Both the position numbers and the translations under genes were made by a program. From contig JAZBQD010000028.1 of NCBI GenBank assembly GCA_036583965.1, positions 3,100,001 to 3,164,000 of the forward strand: DNA of 64,000 nt. The letters run 5' to 3'. Source of the DNA: Prunella strophiata. Its lineage: Eukaryota; Chordata; Aves; Passeriformes; Prunellidae. Shown here piece by piece: positions 31,601 to 47,227 of this stretch. The number at the start of each line of letters is the position of its first letter. The stretch's first letter is position 1. The notes beneath the pieces are model-generated. The model had not been told where the DNA came from and made no database searches. It saw only the letters and a program-made list of their open reading frames with translations.

Positions 31601-34600
31601 CCCCTCTTGCACCTGTGAAAAGCCCAGGCTGGTCCACTGTGACCTGCAGGCGAGCTGGTGGCCGTGCAGGCAGGGAGCAGTGCTCTGTGGGGCTGTCAGT
31701 GCCGTGCACCTTTCCCCAGCTCGGCAGCGCTCAGCACACGGACGGACGGATGGACAAAGTGAAGTGCCAAACACAGCTGCAGCATGTCAGGCATATGCTG
31801 CCTGATGCCACCCAGCATTAGGCCAAGTGGAAGGGATGAAAGCAGCAAACCAGTGCACCAATCAAGACTATTATATTCAAGCAGTCATTAGAAAGGAGCT
31901 ACCAACGAAACAGAGGCTGGCCATGACAGGATCTCACCTGGAGCTAGATGTGAATCTCCTGGGATGTGGTTCTGGAAGCACTGTGCATTCCCAGTAAAGC
32001 CAATGTGAGTGCAGGGGGCACAAAACGTTTTAAGAGCTCAGTTATGCTTCACTCCATGAGGATTTGTCTCATTTGGTTGTTAAAGTGAGAAGAGAATTAG
32101 GGAACCAGTTAAAAATAAGGTAAGACAAAGAGGTGGAAATCCAATGTACTTGCTGTATATTAAAAAATGCAGCTGTTTTGTGGCTTTTGTCTTTAATTCC
32201 AAATTAATTTTTCTAGACACATCTATTATCACAGACCAGCTCTGAGAGTAAACAGGGGCTTTAGGATTTCAGTCTGATCCCTCAAGCCCTTACTCATTTG
32301 TCCACAATGCCTTTAACAGAAAAACATGCCAAAAACAATATGCAAAGCAGAAGTGTAGTAGGAGTATTCTCAGATTGTTATTTTTGCAGTTTCAGAGGCA
32401 CTTTCATTTTTACTTAACAATTTGTGATGTGCTGTCAAAACAAGGCAAGAGAATTAACCTGGATTTCTCCTCCCCTCCTCTCCTGGCCTTGACTTCAGAG
32501 ATATTCAGTGAAGCAAAATAATGCAAGAATCTAGTATTTCATAGTATTTCATCTCATAATATTTCAGTATTATGGTCCCCTGAGGTATAAACAAAACAAA
32601 AAATGAAATAAAGTCACAAATATGATGACTTGCAGTGACCTGCTGACAATGAGGAGGTTTATTGATGTTATAACCTTACAGTTACATAGGATCTGTCTAT
32701 TGAGGCTGCAAATTAACCATGCAGTGAACAAGACCACCCACACTTTAGCTTTCTTCAGAGACTCCCTCTTCAGTCTGGTCTTTCTGGCAGAGATTATTGA
32801 TTTGGACACCTCAAAGAGCACATCTGAAGTACTTCCAGGAGTGGGCTGGCTCTAAAAGCAGCCTAGTGACTTTCATATGGTGTGAAACCCATGATAACAC
32901 TCTGTCCTAGATGCCAGGTAACTGCATGAATAAGTGGTTCACATTTCCTTGCCTTGTTGGCATGTCCAGGGGCTACAGTGACCTGCACAGTCAGAGGACA
33001 GCAGCCTGAGAAAATCTCCCATACACTATTTCTGCATCATGCCCAACACTGCTCTTAGGTCTGAGATGCTCCAGCTAATTCCAGGGCAGAATGATGTGAA
33101 TTCAGCAGCAGTTTGGACCTGGGCTTGTGACCAGGCTCATAAAGCCTCCTGAGCCCTGGAGCACTGGGGCTCAGCACTGAGAGTGCAGAAAAGCCCACAT
33201 GCTCACAGCAGGAGTCACAAATGTTTAGCAGAGCTTGCTGGCCTCAGCTGAGGGCAGGCAGCTCCTCCTGGACTGGCTGCATTTGCAGTTAATCTCCTAA
33301 ATCAGCAAAACACTCCCTGAACTCACATTATTAAGGCTTTTCCATTATCAAGAACATCACAGCTTCCATCACTCTTGAGAGCAGAGCAATGGCTGTACTG
33401 CAGGGAGCTGCACATTTAATTTTGGGGTTTTTTTAACCCTGGTGCAGAGTCTCAGCAAATGAGCAACATCCTATCGTGAAAAGAGCGAGGAGGAATACAT
33501 AAAGCAACTTTGTTAAATTAAGAAGAATAAAAAAAAAGTCACTAAGTACCCAGGATAGACTAGCAGAACACAGCTAAAGTACCAACTGCCAAGTCCTGGG
33601 CACTGTGTGATTCCCAAGTGGGTAACAGAGCTTTGTGTCTTTTACCACTGCCTAGTCTATTTTCTGTTCAATGCTTGCAGCTTCCATTAACATTAATGAC
33701 TATGCATATGTGCCTTGAGGGTAAGAACATATTCCCTCTGTGGCTTCAAAACTTGTTTATAAATCCCTCCAAAAATCACATTGTGTTCATTGCTCTGCAC
33801 AGAAAGCTATTATACCAGCTATAAGAACTGCTGTGTTCGTTCCCTCCTTTCCCCTTGCCCTTGCTTATCTGAGGGATGAGGAAACAGACCTGGAAAGATG
33901 AAGGGCTGAAGAAGGTGATGCAGGGCAGTAAACCAGCTCTGGAAGCTGCAATCTGAAAACTGACTTGCTGCAGGGAGGGGCAAACTGAAGTCTCAGCAAA
34001 AGCAGAGAAAACCAAATCCCAAAGCACTGAAAAACTACTCCCACCACCACCACCCAAAAAGCAAAGCCTTTGAAAGCCTGTAAGCTATTAAATACTAGAG
34101 AACAGACCAAAATCTTTGCCATGTGCCTACCTGCTTGAATGCAGGTCAGTGGGAACAAGCTGCTGGGCAGGATCCCAACACAGTCAGGCCACTGCTGACC
34201 CCTGTGGCAGCAAGGAGGCTGGGAGGGGAAGGGCAGAGCAAAGGGAAAGACAGTGCCAGGGCTCCATTAGGAGCTGCATGGCTCTAACACTGCTGAAGGC
34301 ACCATATCCATCCCCATGCCACCTGGACACACAGGGCACACACTTCCCTGGAGTCAGGCATGCCAGTTGAAAGCCAGCCCCACCTCACTCTACTGACAAC
34401 AAGGCCTGTGATTTCTGACTTTTCTGGCTTTGAGTTTCCCCTTCATCACTGCCAGCCTTTCTCCCTGACATGCACAGATTCAAGTCAAGCTCTCTCAAGC
34501 ATCACAGGCTGCAAGGGATACAGTGCAGCATACAAACTATTATGGGTAAGACAGCACTGAGATCAAGAATCAGATTAAGGTATGTGAAGGAAAACACCTT

Positions 34601-35764
34601 CCTCTACACACAGCTCAATACCAGCTCACATTATACCTATACAGCTAATGTGAACCAAGCTGCAGCTTCCAAGAGGGAAAAACAGTGTGCTCAAAGCACA
34701 GTGCAGGCTGTAGGAGAGAGAAAATGAGCTGTAAAATATACAATGTGCAGTATGCAAGCACTGAGGCCTCTCAGCACAGTGACCCACTGCAGCTCAAAGA
34801 GCACCTGGCAGGGGAGCCCCTGCCTGGGGAGGATGCCCTGGAGCTGGGGAGGCAGCACACCCTTGTGCTGCAGTGACAAGTGGCCAGGCTGCAAGGGACC
34901 TGATTGCAAGAGCCATGGCACAGGTCTGTGCTCCCTGCACAGGGCTCTGACAGACTGCACTGCACTGCAGGGAGCTGCTCTCCAGACCTGCCTCCACTCC
35001 TCTGCCACAGCTGCTGTCACAGGGTGCAGCAGCAGTCACTCCTCAAAGCCAGGTGCCTAAAACACTGCCCTGTGCTGTGTCAGGGCTGCCATGGCAGCAG
35101 GAGGCTGAGCACACAGCCCAGAGCAGGAGCATCCTAAAGTGCCCACAGGTCAACCCACCAGAACCCATCTGTCAGTCCCATTAGACTGGTTAGGTCTGAA
35201 CAGGGCTCATTAAAGACATTTCTTCTTTGGTAGGCATGGATGAAAAGATCTGGGAATAAGATCTGGCTATAAGGAAAGACGTGTCATGGTTACCACAGAG
35301 GACACTATTTCAAAGTTCAGGTTAAATACATTATTCACTAAGGTGGGAAATAAAAGGAAACCAGCTCTGTGTAAAACCAGCAAAAGTGCTAAATCCCTTT
35401 AACCCAAACTCTGCTTAAAGAGAGCAGCAAAAGTTCAAATTTGCCATGAAGAGCCACCAGTCTAGCTGACAGAAAACTAGATTTATGAGAGAGACCAACT
35501 GGACTGCGAGCCCAGTTACACTTACTGTAATTGCTTTTCTCCTGAGAAACATTTTCCCTACAAGCTGCCCACCCTTAGAAATTGCTGAGCTCACTGCAAG
35601 GGCTTAGAAGGCAGCTGCAAGAAGGATATCTTCTTTCCCAAGACACTTGGAAGGAAAACACTAAAAAAATTGACGTGTGTTCAAGAGGTGGGTCCCCTGC
35701 AAGTATTTTTTCACATCAGAGGTAAATTTTCTTTTGGCTCTGGCAGCAGCAGAATTACAGCCAT

Positions 35765-35789
35765 GAATAGCATTGTGAAAATGCTATTC
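35765..35789. repeat. Perfect 10-bp hairpin
   Basis: GAATAGCATT (35765-35774) pairs with AATGCTATTC (35780-35789) around the 5-base loop GTGAA. It is too short for a miRNA precursor. Confidence 0.7.
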
Positions 35790-36841
35790 TGAGTTTTAAC
35801 TGGTATCTGTGTGCACGTTTGTATGTACACACATACAAGTATATAGAACCTGCTTTTTCATTACACATATATGTTATGCAGCACATCAATTGAATTTTAT
35901 AATCAAATTATATATTTCATGTGGTTTTTTTTAATAGATAATGTAGTACTTCATATGACTAAGCAGAATTTTTACAAAAAATTAACTTTCAAAATGCAGT
36001 TTACTTATATCTTTTTATTTTTATTGGCACTGCAGCAGATCTGTAAACCTTTCCTGTGGACATGCAGTGATCATATCAAAAAACACTGCTTGAGGCTGGT
36101 TACATCAGCCTAATTATACTGTTTTATTACTTCCTTTTTCTGTGAGATCAGGCACTGAAAACAAATCAATTAATTACACTCCTGCATTTTTGCCATAAAG
36201 AGCCTTTCAGGATCAAGATTAGATATGCCTTCTATGCTGAAATGTTATTTTAAATTACCCTTTTCAGTTCACTTCTCACTTCCAATGTGTGATGCATGGG
36301 GCACAGCTCCATTTGTTTGCTGTTCCTACCAGAGTTTGAAAGCTCTGAAGAAAAGACAACCCACATTTTAAAAAAACACTTTCTAGAAATCTGTCACAGA
36401 GGAGAAATGCATTGGGTAGAAGGCGTTCAGTGGGTGCATATGAGAGGCAGCCAGAAGAGTAAAAAATGAAATATTAAAGCACAAGAAGGGACACAAAGTG
36501 TGGAAACACAGCAACAAAGCTACAGTCAAGGAGAAGGACACCTTCAGGCTGGAGAGGGCTCTTCCAGGCAGAGCCAAGGTAGGCTGGGATGAACAAAATA
36601 TGGAAGCCAGAGCACTCATAGGAAAGGTGCACAGAACCAGTGGGGGTGTTACTGCTGCTATTTGTGCTCCAGGAGAAAAAGGTCCTTCAAGCTCATGACC
36701 AAATTTCTCCTGCCCCTTCTGCAGTGAAGTCAGACATATTCAAACCAATCTAATGTTATGGCAGATATTATGATGGGATACATTCAATATTTTGATTTCA
36801 CCATGATCAAAAAGAGCATCAAAATTACTGTCAGTTACTGC

Positions 36842-36857
36842 TTTTTTTTTTTTTTTT
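36842..36857. repeat. Poly(T) run, 16 bases
   Basis: Sixteen T bases on the plus strand, hence poly(A) in the sense of NYAP2 transcription. Confidence 0.9.
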
Positions 36858-37246
36858 ATAAACAGAATCACTACCAAAAAGCAAAAAGTAAACATGCTTA
36901 ATAACAACGTGTGATGAGGCTGTCCCTGAAAATGTAGCAAATTCCTTTTCAAAAGTAGCCACCAGATCAGACATTAGACATTATAGTCTGAATTATTCTG
37001 CACAGCCATATAAAAAATTGTGCTGGGAACAATTTTGTGACAACTCCTTTGTAGAGATTCCATGGTAGTTGGTGGGGAAACAATAGGGTTTTTCATCATT
37101 ATTTCCCATAGCTCCTGGAAAAGGCTGTAGTCACTCAGCCTGCAAATACCACAAGTACATGCATATACAAATATTTGGGTACAACATAAACAACAGTGAC
37201 TGAAAGTTAAACCTGCCTCTTCTTGGACCTAAGCTTTCAAAGACAT

Positions 37247-37258
37247 AAAAAAAAAAAA
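37247..37258. repeat. A run, 12 bases, with A-rich flank
   Basis: Twelve A bases followed by an A-rich CCAACAAAAAACCC stretch; simple sequence. Confidence 0.85.
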
Positions 37259-40200
37259 CCAACAAAAAACCCATGAATATTGTATTCTGTGGAATTTCTC
37301 CCCTGAAATTGGGAAGAGGCAGACCTACAATATCTTGAATTAAAGTTTGCTACTAGAATGAGAACTGCTACATAGGTAAAAACATAACCAATGGCCCCCA
37401 AAAAAGCAAGAGTAGTAGAATTAGAGTTTCACAGGATTCTCTGAGCAAAGTTTTATATACTAAAATTTCTGGGAATTTATTTTAGAGCAACAATAATAAT
37501 TTCATATTTAGTGACAAAGCTTGTCTAATATTTGTATCAATCAATTCTGCAGGTAATGAACTTTGGCTTCCATCTGTTCTGCTCATCTTTAGAGGTTCTT
37601 ATCAATGTATGATCATAGTTTTTATATAAACATATTAGCCAGATTACTGTGAAAACTTCATCAAAACAAACGTTACCTTGGAGTGCACAGCTGATAACAA
37701 AGCCTCTCCTAGTGAGAGAGAAAACAACTTAGAAATCCAGTCTGTTCATTCTAAACACCATATTGTAAACACCACCCTTGAGAATATCTGTGTCAAAAAA
37801 ATGACTGCTCCCTTAAAAAATCCAACCCAACCCAATCCAAAAAACCTACAATCTAATATTTCTATGTATTAAACTCTTTGTTGAAACCCAGTATACATAG
37901 AAGCAGGGCAGGGATTCTGAACACACAAAAACAAGAGTGTGATTAAAAGGTTCTGTCAATTGAAAACCTCCAAGAACTTCTTCATTTTAGCCTGAAAGTG
38001 CCCATTGCTGCTCTACATGCAAAGCAGCAGAATGAACATAATACATGTTGTAAATTAAACATCAGAGAGATTCTTAATGTTCCATGAAGGCATTATTCAC
38101 ACTGAAAAGTAACATTTAGGTATTATCTTTTATGCTAGTGATGGAGTATTACTCATTCATCAGTTCTTTCCAGAGATCTTGCTATGAATATTCAGCTCTT
38201 GATGACAATAATGAGAATCCAAGGTGCTCTGCAATACTTGGACTCTGGTATGGCACCATTGTCATACAGAGGAACCAGAGTGAACAAGGCTGCAGTGCCA
38301 CACATGCCACTCATAGCCTCATGTGATAGGGATAGATCAGGCTCAGCCTGCACAGGGTGGAGGAGGAAAAGTGTCTTTGGAAACAGAAATGTCAGTCAAT
38401 TTCGAACTTTGAAATCTGTCAGAAGGGACATGACTGCATATTCCTGTCTTGGACTCAAATTTTACATAGCAGAAAAATAGATGAAGGAAAGGAAACACAA
38501 TTTTCAGAACCTTCCAGAATGACAATAATGCTGAAGAAAACCTAGTTCTGTGAGGAAAAAGCTGCTTAAGGGGTCTGCCATGACTTCTGTGAGGCTGGCA
38601 AAATACTTGGATGTATTTCAATTATCATTATCACTTTTATTATTGCTACTTCAGATCTGTCAAGTTCTCTTGTTTCTCAGCAAATGAGGAAAAGGGCTGG
38701 AATATGGATGTAAAACAGACTCCATTCCTAATAATCCTAGAGATGGTGCTGAGGTCAGCTTAATCTTAACATGCACCATGCACTGTGTGACTCAATTCAC
38801 AGTTGCAGGAATAGTCATTAAACAAATTAAAAAACATTAAACCTTTTCCTACTACCCTATCTGCAAAACAAACTTCATCTAGTCTTAGTGATTCTGATTG
38901 GGCAGATTCAGGGAGAAAGAGTGCTAAGAGACATAATAAAGAATTAAAAAAACATTATAAAATGTATTTTTTAAAAGAAGTTTTGAGTAATGTAAGAGCT
39001 CCTGCCTTTCACCTCAGAAGCATATCAGACCAAGAAGTTTGTGCATCTTTTGATATTAAATTAAAATTTGAAAGACTTTCTGATATGAGAATTTGAATCT
39101 CAAAGTTCAATGGTTTCTGTGTAGGCTTTGTTCCAGTAAAATTGTGGAAAACTGCTTTTGTTAAGGACAGCTACTTAATGCTTGCATTTGTCATGTTAGT
39201 CTGCATGGAGTTGATGTCATGGTCACTGAAGAAGGCAGGATATGGAGGGAATGAAAAATGTCATATGCACAATAACTAGCAAGAGCATAAATAAATCCAC
39301 AGCTTTGCTCAACACTTGTGCTCAACTTCACAATCATAGACATATGTGCCACCATGATTTACACATTCATTGGCATCTTTGTTATCACTGACAACTTTTT
39401 TAAATCAGATTTGAAGGGGGTCATAGCATGAATGTAGCTAACAAGTATTTCTGGCCACAACACCAAGCAAAGGGATCCACACAAGGAGGACAACGTGCTG
39501 CATTGGATGTCAGACTGATATGTAACATGGCAGTGGGAGACACCAGCACTGATCAAACCATTTGTCCTTATGGGCTCCTTCCTACAGATCACACTGTGAA
39601 GCAGAGTCATCCTGATCTCTCTAGGAGGGAGTACAGCTGGTCCTACTGCTGCACAGAATGTATTTACAGCATGGAATAAAGGAAGGAGATGATCCCTACA
39701 GTGTTAGCTCATCTTTAGCAGTGCAGAGTAAGAAGCAATATCCTTACTAAAACTATTTGTTAATTCTCTTCTGAATGCTGCTCTGGCTGAAATGTAACTG
39801 GGAGGAATGGGAAGAGAAAATGTAGACTCAGACACAAACAGAAGCTTTGTGCAATCCATTATATCACCCTGGCTAAAATTTTTACTGTTGGATGATATTT
39901 CCTTGCTGTGGAGTTTCAGGGCCATGAAGTATTCTTTTTATTAATTTCTGTTCTTCACTCCTTTGTTGAAGAGAATCCTTTCCAGAAGCTGTGCTAATTG
40001 CACCATGCTAATGATATGGTCAGTGGTCCTTGGCTGGTGGGCAGATAGCATTGGCCTACATTCTAACTGACAGCAATCTCTTCCCCCTTCACTTTGAATA
40101 AATTCAACTCATTCTCCAGTATACATCCAGACCAGGTAAGTGGTGCAGTTCTGTGACAAATGTCAAATGCAAAACTATCCAGAACAGTTGCATAGTTGGT

Positions 40201-40281
40201 CCAACATTTAGACATGAGAGGTCAAGGATACCCTGTAACAGTTGGCACTGTTACACAAACAGGGAAACATACAGGTAATTA

Positions 40282-40806
<525 letters not shown>

Positions 40807-43800
40807 CTATTTTTCAACATAAGCTGCCAACAACTGAGACATAGATACACTGCTATGCACTCAGAATTTTACAAAAAGAAATCAAGACACGCTTTTGTCA
40901 GGTTTCATAGTATTGTAACTAGAAATTTTCTACAGAACAAATTTCAAACATTGAAAGTCAGAGCTGAGTTTTCAGAAAAACAGGAGACTGTGAGTAGGGC
41001 AAAAAAACCAACACTTTAGAAATACAGCAGGGTGTATTGATCCACACTCCCTGACACTCATCTTTGACTACAGATGCTCAGTGTAGCTTGGGAAACAAGG
41101 CTCGTGGCATCCAATCAATCTTTTCCCTTGAGACTAAAGAATGGTAGAGAAGAAATGTTCTAAAAATTACTTGGCTATAGGAAACTCAACATCACATCAA
41201 ATCCACATAAATCTGCAACACAAGCAGCTGCAGACTGTAGTAAATTACGTGTAGGAGATGAAAAGGCCATGAACACCATGAACACCAGGTGGGACACCAG
41301 GAAGAAAATAACCTCCTGCCATTTAGAAACACAGGTAAAGAAGAAGTTTAGTTGAAACAAGTGCTACCATACCAAACACTGCATTTTTCTGTGGGTGGCA
41401 TGACTGAGAACTTGATATTATTCCTGTTCCACTCATGCTTATCAGTGCTGAAAAACAGCTCTGACTGGTGTTTATACTGCAAACCAACAGCACATTTCAA
41501 TTCAGGCAAGTCAGTGATTCTGCAAGAAACTCAGCAGCACACACAGGTCAATGTGGGCCTGTTTGCAAGAAGATTGAAATGGTACCACTGTGGGCACACA
41601 GAAATGTCAGCCCAAGAACTGTGAAGCATCAGAAAGCTCTAATTAGCTCCTCTTTCCCTTCACACAGAGTAAAGCTCTAAGCTGGGTAAATGCTTCTCTG
41701 AAAGTTTCTTGATGTTGTCTTGGTCTGGTGAAGTTTATTTGGTGCTGGAACACATTTTCTTTTTAGAAAAGACAAGAACATTTCTCAAAAGTGTGAAGAG
41801 TAAGCAAGGCCACCTCATTTCCACCCCATCTTCACTGTAGGTAAAACACAAGCTGTGTCTAACTGTCCTACATCAGACTGGCAATGAGCAATATTCAGCC
41901 TTGTGCATGACTAAAGCAGAACCTTTGTCTGCTTGTTACTCTCCCTGCATTTTTATTCCATTTCCTCTCCAAGTGGAGATGTCCACTTTCAAAACTGGTT
42001 AACAACAGAGCAGGTCTAACTGACCCTGTGCCACTTTCCAGGGGCACTGACACCTACCCACATGTGTAAATGTGTGCACACATGCCTGCCACACATATGC
42101 ACACATGGTCCATGCTCATAGCCAAGTTGTTACTAAATCCTAATTGGCATCAATTCCAAAAGGATTTGCAGCCAGAAAGATCAAGAGGTAGAAGCTCATT
42201 AATTTGAATATTTCTAAAAAATCCTGTAGTTAGTTTGAATGATTAACTATGCCTCTACTAATCTTTCATAAATTGTTCTGAAAATATTATAATCGTCTGA
42301 CACTGGACTACAGAAAGAGCCTGTCATATTATTTAAAGAAGATTACTATCCAAACATGATGAAGAATGCAGGTGGGGAGTCTGCTTCCTCTTTTAAGTCC
42401 ATTGGATAATCATGTTAGCAAAGAAAATTTCAGTTTGCCATGTCTCCAATGTTACAATTCTTAACAGTTTACACTATTTAATTACTGCATTTACTTCGCT
42501 GCTACATGAAGGTGTTTGAACCATCCACTATAAGCCAGGTTCTGTTCTGGATGGACTTGCACAAATCCCTCTGAGGTGATCTATTTCACCCTTTTCCTAA
42601 GAATACACAGAATTGCATTTATATGAAGCATGAGGGGTTTTTTTTTGTCAAACTGCTGCATCTTGCATTCCAGAAATTAAAACTTACAAAATGTACTCCT
42701 GGTGTCTAAATGCACTATATTATTAAATAATTTAATCAAATCCTTCCCCCCTGCTTAATTTTTTCATTCCTTACTGAATTTCAACAGTAATTTCACCTAC
42801 TTCCTACACTTTCTCCAGAGCAAAGAGCCTACAGCCAGGTGAGAGAGAGGTTGTGGGTAACAGATGGGAACAGAACTTGCTGCTGTTCAGCATCACAGCT
42901 GGAATAGATCTGGTCTTGCTTTCCTACATCCTCTGCTCAGCTACCAAGGCAAAACCAGCAGGGCACCATTTCCCTGGTTTTGGCCACATTTAAAAGAGGA
43001 TCCATTTGTCTTTGAATGTAGGGGCCAACACTCAGCTGCTGGTTAAGCTCTGTAAACCACAAGCTGAAGAAGACTAGCCCTAATCTTTGGTCCTGGGCCC
43101 TGGTCATTGGCCAGGATCACAGAAGGCTTAGGACTTGCTCCCTACACAGGTAACAATTCCCAGACCAGGGCAGTGGTGTTTCCCAGCTGGGTCTGACCCC
43201 TTCACACCAGCACAACAAGAGATGCCAAGTTCTCACCTCAGCAATGCAGGCCAAAATTCCCTGTGTGTAAAGAGAAAGGAGCAACATTAGACCCTCACCC
43301 AGAGCACAAGATCAAAAGCAGGATGGCAGATTTCAAATGTGGCATCCCCTGCCCTCAGGTAGCAGCATCCTGCAGGTCCATTTGGACTTGTGCAATGCAC
43401 AGTCTTGCTGTTGTTATATCATGAGCCCAGACAGAATGAAAGGATTTATTTATATACTCTTCCTGCTCACAGCCACAGGAATTGGCTGGGGCTAGCATGT
43501 GTCCCACTTCAGCACAACAAGCTGACAAAGATTTACACATAACTTGCTGTGCAGCAATGACTACAGAGACAGTGAGAGAGAAAGGAACTGTGTAGGTCTC
43601 ACTCCATTATTTCTGACAGGTGAGACTCTGTGCTCCTCATTGTACTGATAATGAGTTCTATCTCTTTTTAAAACTGTACTATGTGAGTTGCTGCAAGTAT
43701 TACATAGTTTATTAATATATATGGAAATGCAGATTTGGATTATTCCTCTGGGAAGTTTCAATTTGAACTTGGCCAGGATCAAATGCTTCTCTGACAAAGA

Positions 43801-46800
43801 ATTATGTACAGCATTAAATAACCATTAAAAATGCAAGACATTTGTCGGCAAAGAGAGCCATGATTATATAACAACAAAATTAATCATGTGATTGCTCACA
43901 TTAAACAGATCAAAGCTGACTTTGTGCTGAAAATGCACTTCAGTGTTTGCCCAGGTCTAGTCACTGATGTGCCATGGGTGGAGAAAAGGGCAATGCCAAG
44001 GCTGGTGTCAGATACCTTTAAGGAGATTGTGGTAAACCCTCTCTCCTTCCAGTACCACGTTACAGGACTTCTCCAACCCAGCTCACCAGGCCCATGCAGA
44101 CCAATGAGTGCACCAGGTTTCACACCCTCTCCTTGGGTGCACTGCCAGGGCAGCAAGACCCCATCCCTCCCCCTCTTCCAGACAGTGATGGAATTAAATC
44201 ATTACAAAAACACCAAAACTGTCAGATCTGTCTTAAACCAGTAACAGCAGATTTCAGCTTCCATTTCTCATATCTGAACAAGAGATCTGACTGATGGATC
44301 CAATGAGTCTCATTAGATCTCCATACAGGTTTTGTCTGTCAGCTGAGTTTCTTGAGGTCAGAACTGGGCTGGCATTTAACCACACTGGCCTTGCTGCTCC
44401 TACAGTAATGTCAGCCTGCTGGCATGTAGGCTGTGCTCATGGCAGGGCTGGACACTTCGCAGCTTAATTCTGGTGCTCTGTCTGCTCTTTTCTACCAAGC
44501 AGATACTGGAGTATTGATGTAACTACAGCACAGAATAATGGAAGAACATCTTTGAAGAGCTACAGAGGAGAAAGTCTTTTATATTATTCATTTAATTACA
44601 CATCACAAGAGTGAAAGTCACAGAGGAAGACTAAACATTAGAAATGAACACAGAAAGTACTCTAAATGCAAACAGCATGGGGAAGGTCATGTCCACCTTG
44701 CTTTGCCATGAGTCATAATGTTTCTGTTGACTTTGAACATATTTTCAAGTTGTTAAGTTAGAAAACTAAGGCAAATAAATTTTCATCACATTGCTGAAAA
44801 ATACATGGCAAATAGAAAGTATCCAGAGACTGTCTGCATTAATCAGTGTGGTCTTTTTAGTTTGCATTGTTCCTATTTAATATTGCAAAGAACAGTTTTA
44901 ATTTGCTGTGAAGTTTCATTACTTGGTCCAGACAGAAACTGAATTAATTTCTGTGAAAACTTTTGTTTTACTTGGTGTCACTGTTCAACTATAAACAAAA
45001 TGGAATATTAAATTCCTCAGTGCAGATGTAAGGAGTAGAAATCTTAGACTGAGACCATAAGTCAGAATACCCTGGAGATGGATTTTCTTCCCAGCCATCT
45101 ATCGCCTCTTGTTCTTGGTTTTCATGCAAAAAATCTCCTATCAGTTCAAATTTACACTGGATTATTTTCATCCCTCAGGCACTAAGAACCACTTCATAGT
45201 TCTCCTCATCTTTGTATGGTTTCCTTTTTTCTTCCTGTACTGCTTTACATGGGATTTTCTGCTTTTTTGGCACAAGTTCAAAAAGAGAGCTACACCTGAT
45301 TATGAGATTTGACCTCCAAAGCAGGAGGAAGGGGGTTGTGCCCTGCTGGGGATGTCATCTTTGAAGGTATTTTAATTTCTTTGCTGTGATTCATTCCACT
45401 CAGGGACCACAGAAGGTCACCATCCTTCTAAGTGTTGAAATTCCAAGTAGCCAAGAGAAACCAAGTCAAGAGCAGCTGCTGGCTCCTCTTGTGCTTGAAG
45501 AGTCATCACAGATACTGGTTCATTTGCTGGCAGAAACTGAGCTGGGAGTCTCTGCAGGCTCCTCAGTGGAAGAGGGGAGCACTGTGAGTTACAGGGCAAG
45601 TGAAGCACATGGATGGCCAGGCTCCTTCCCCCAGGGAGCTGCAAGCCCACGCAGAGCTAATCCCCCCTGACACAATTCTTATCCACCAGGGAAACCATCT
45701 GAGTCAGAGACAGAAGAAAAGTCACTAAAAAATTGACTGATAACATTGGAAGAATTTTCTGTAGAAATGACTAATCATCAGTAAAACAAAAGGAATAAAA
45801 ATACCTAACTCAAGGATCTTGTACAAGCTGGTTAACTATGCTAACAATGGTTTATCCCATGGTGTATTTATATTTTCTGGGTTAAGACAGTAGCTACTGC
45901 TGTTTTAACCATTTCCTTGCTCTTACATCAGTGAACATCCAGCTGTCCTGCTCATATCAAATGTTCTGCATATGAAGGGCTGAAATGGCTTTGAAATGTC
46001 TATTCCCCATCAGAATAAATTATGCACACATATACTAAGGATGACACATTTTACTTTGTATCTGAGAAGCACTTTCAAGATTAGCATAAATTATATTTGT
46101 AAATTAGAGGTTGGATGCCAAAACAACAGAAGATATACTATTTTTATCCCCCTAAACATGATTTCAACAGACCATGAAATGTAATACTGAAGAAATAAGG
46201 ACAGGATCACAATCATGGATACAGGAACTACACTGTAGGTATGGTTTTACACAAATCTATACCATTTTTATCACAAAAATTAAACATGCAAATCACACAC
46301 ATTTATCTCTAGTTTTTTAATAACACTTCAGAGCTCTCCCTTCTTATTCCCAAAGAACATACACACTTTTTTTTTTTCTGCATTGCTTTTCTGAAATACT
46401 CAAAATTACTCACCATGATCTCAAATCAAGATCCAGAGGGTAATGTGCCATCCTTTTAGATATAGGCTAAAGCATAAATGAGTTGTGACAAAGGTCAGGC
46501 TTAGAGCCATTTTGTGCACCTGGAGGACTGCCTAAAATGAGCAGCCAATATGTCTGTGCACATCAAACTTCTTCCCTCTACCATATGCCTCTGCTTTGGA
46601 GGTAGGAGATCAGGTGCTGCTTAAGAAGTCAGGCCTCTCAGGATATACAGAATACATTAGTGCTACAAAATAAAATTTATTCTTTTATCCCACCTGTCAA
46701 ACCCACAGGCCCAGGGTTTGATCCTGCAGACATGCAATGACAATCCTGCTCTGAGTACCCCCATTATTGCACTGACACACCCAGGAAGCTTTGTGGAAAT

Positions 46801-47211
46801 TGCTTGTGCCTCACGAATCTCCTGTAAGCAGCACCACTCACAGATGTGTACCCACTGCCCATTTTGACACTGGGTTATTTCTTTAAGCCCTTTGTGCTCC
46901 TCTTGAGAGTCTGCCATCCCCAACAGGACTCACAGAAGATTCTCCAGAAGAAACTGAAGTGCCACACCACATGTTGTGGCTGCACTGTAAGATTAACTGA
47001 ATCCCTGGGGAGCAACCAAAAGACAGCTGTAATCCCTCTGCAGTGCACAATGGGTTATAAAAGCAAAACTAACCAAGACTGTCCACAGCAGGTTTTCCAT
47101 TTGATGCCAGAAAATCTGATTTCAAGTGATGATCTGGTATGCTCTGCAGTGAACTACTTTTAGCAAAACACTGGAAATGTTAGCAAGAGTTGGAGTTTTG
47201 GGGAAAAAGGG

Positions 47212-47227
47212 AAAAAAAAAAAAAAAA
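47212..47227. repeat. Poly(A) run, 16 bases
   Basis: Sixteen A bases, preceded by a G/A-rich stretch. Confidence 0.9.
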
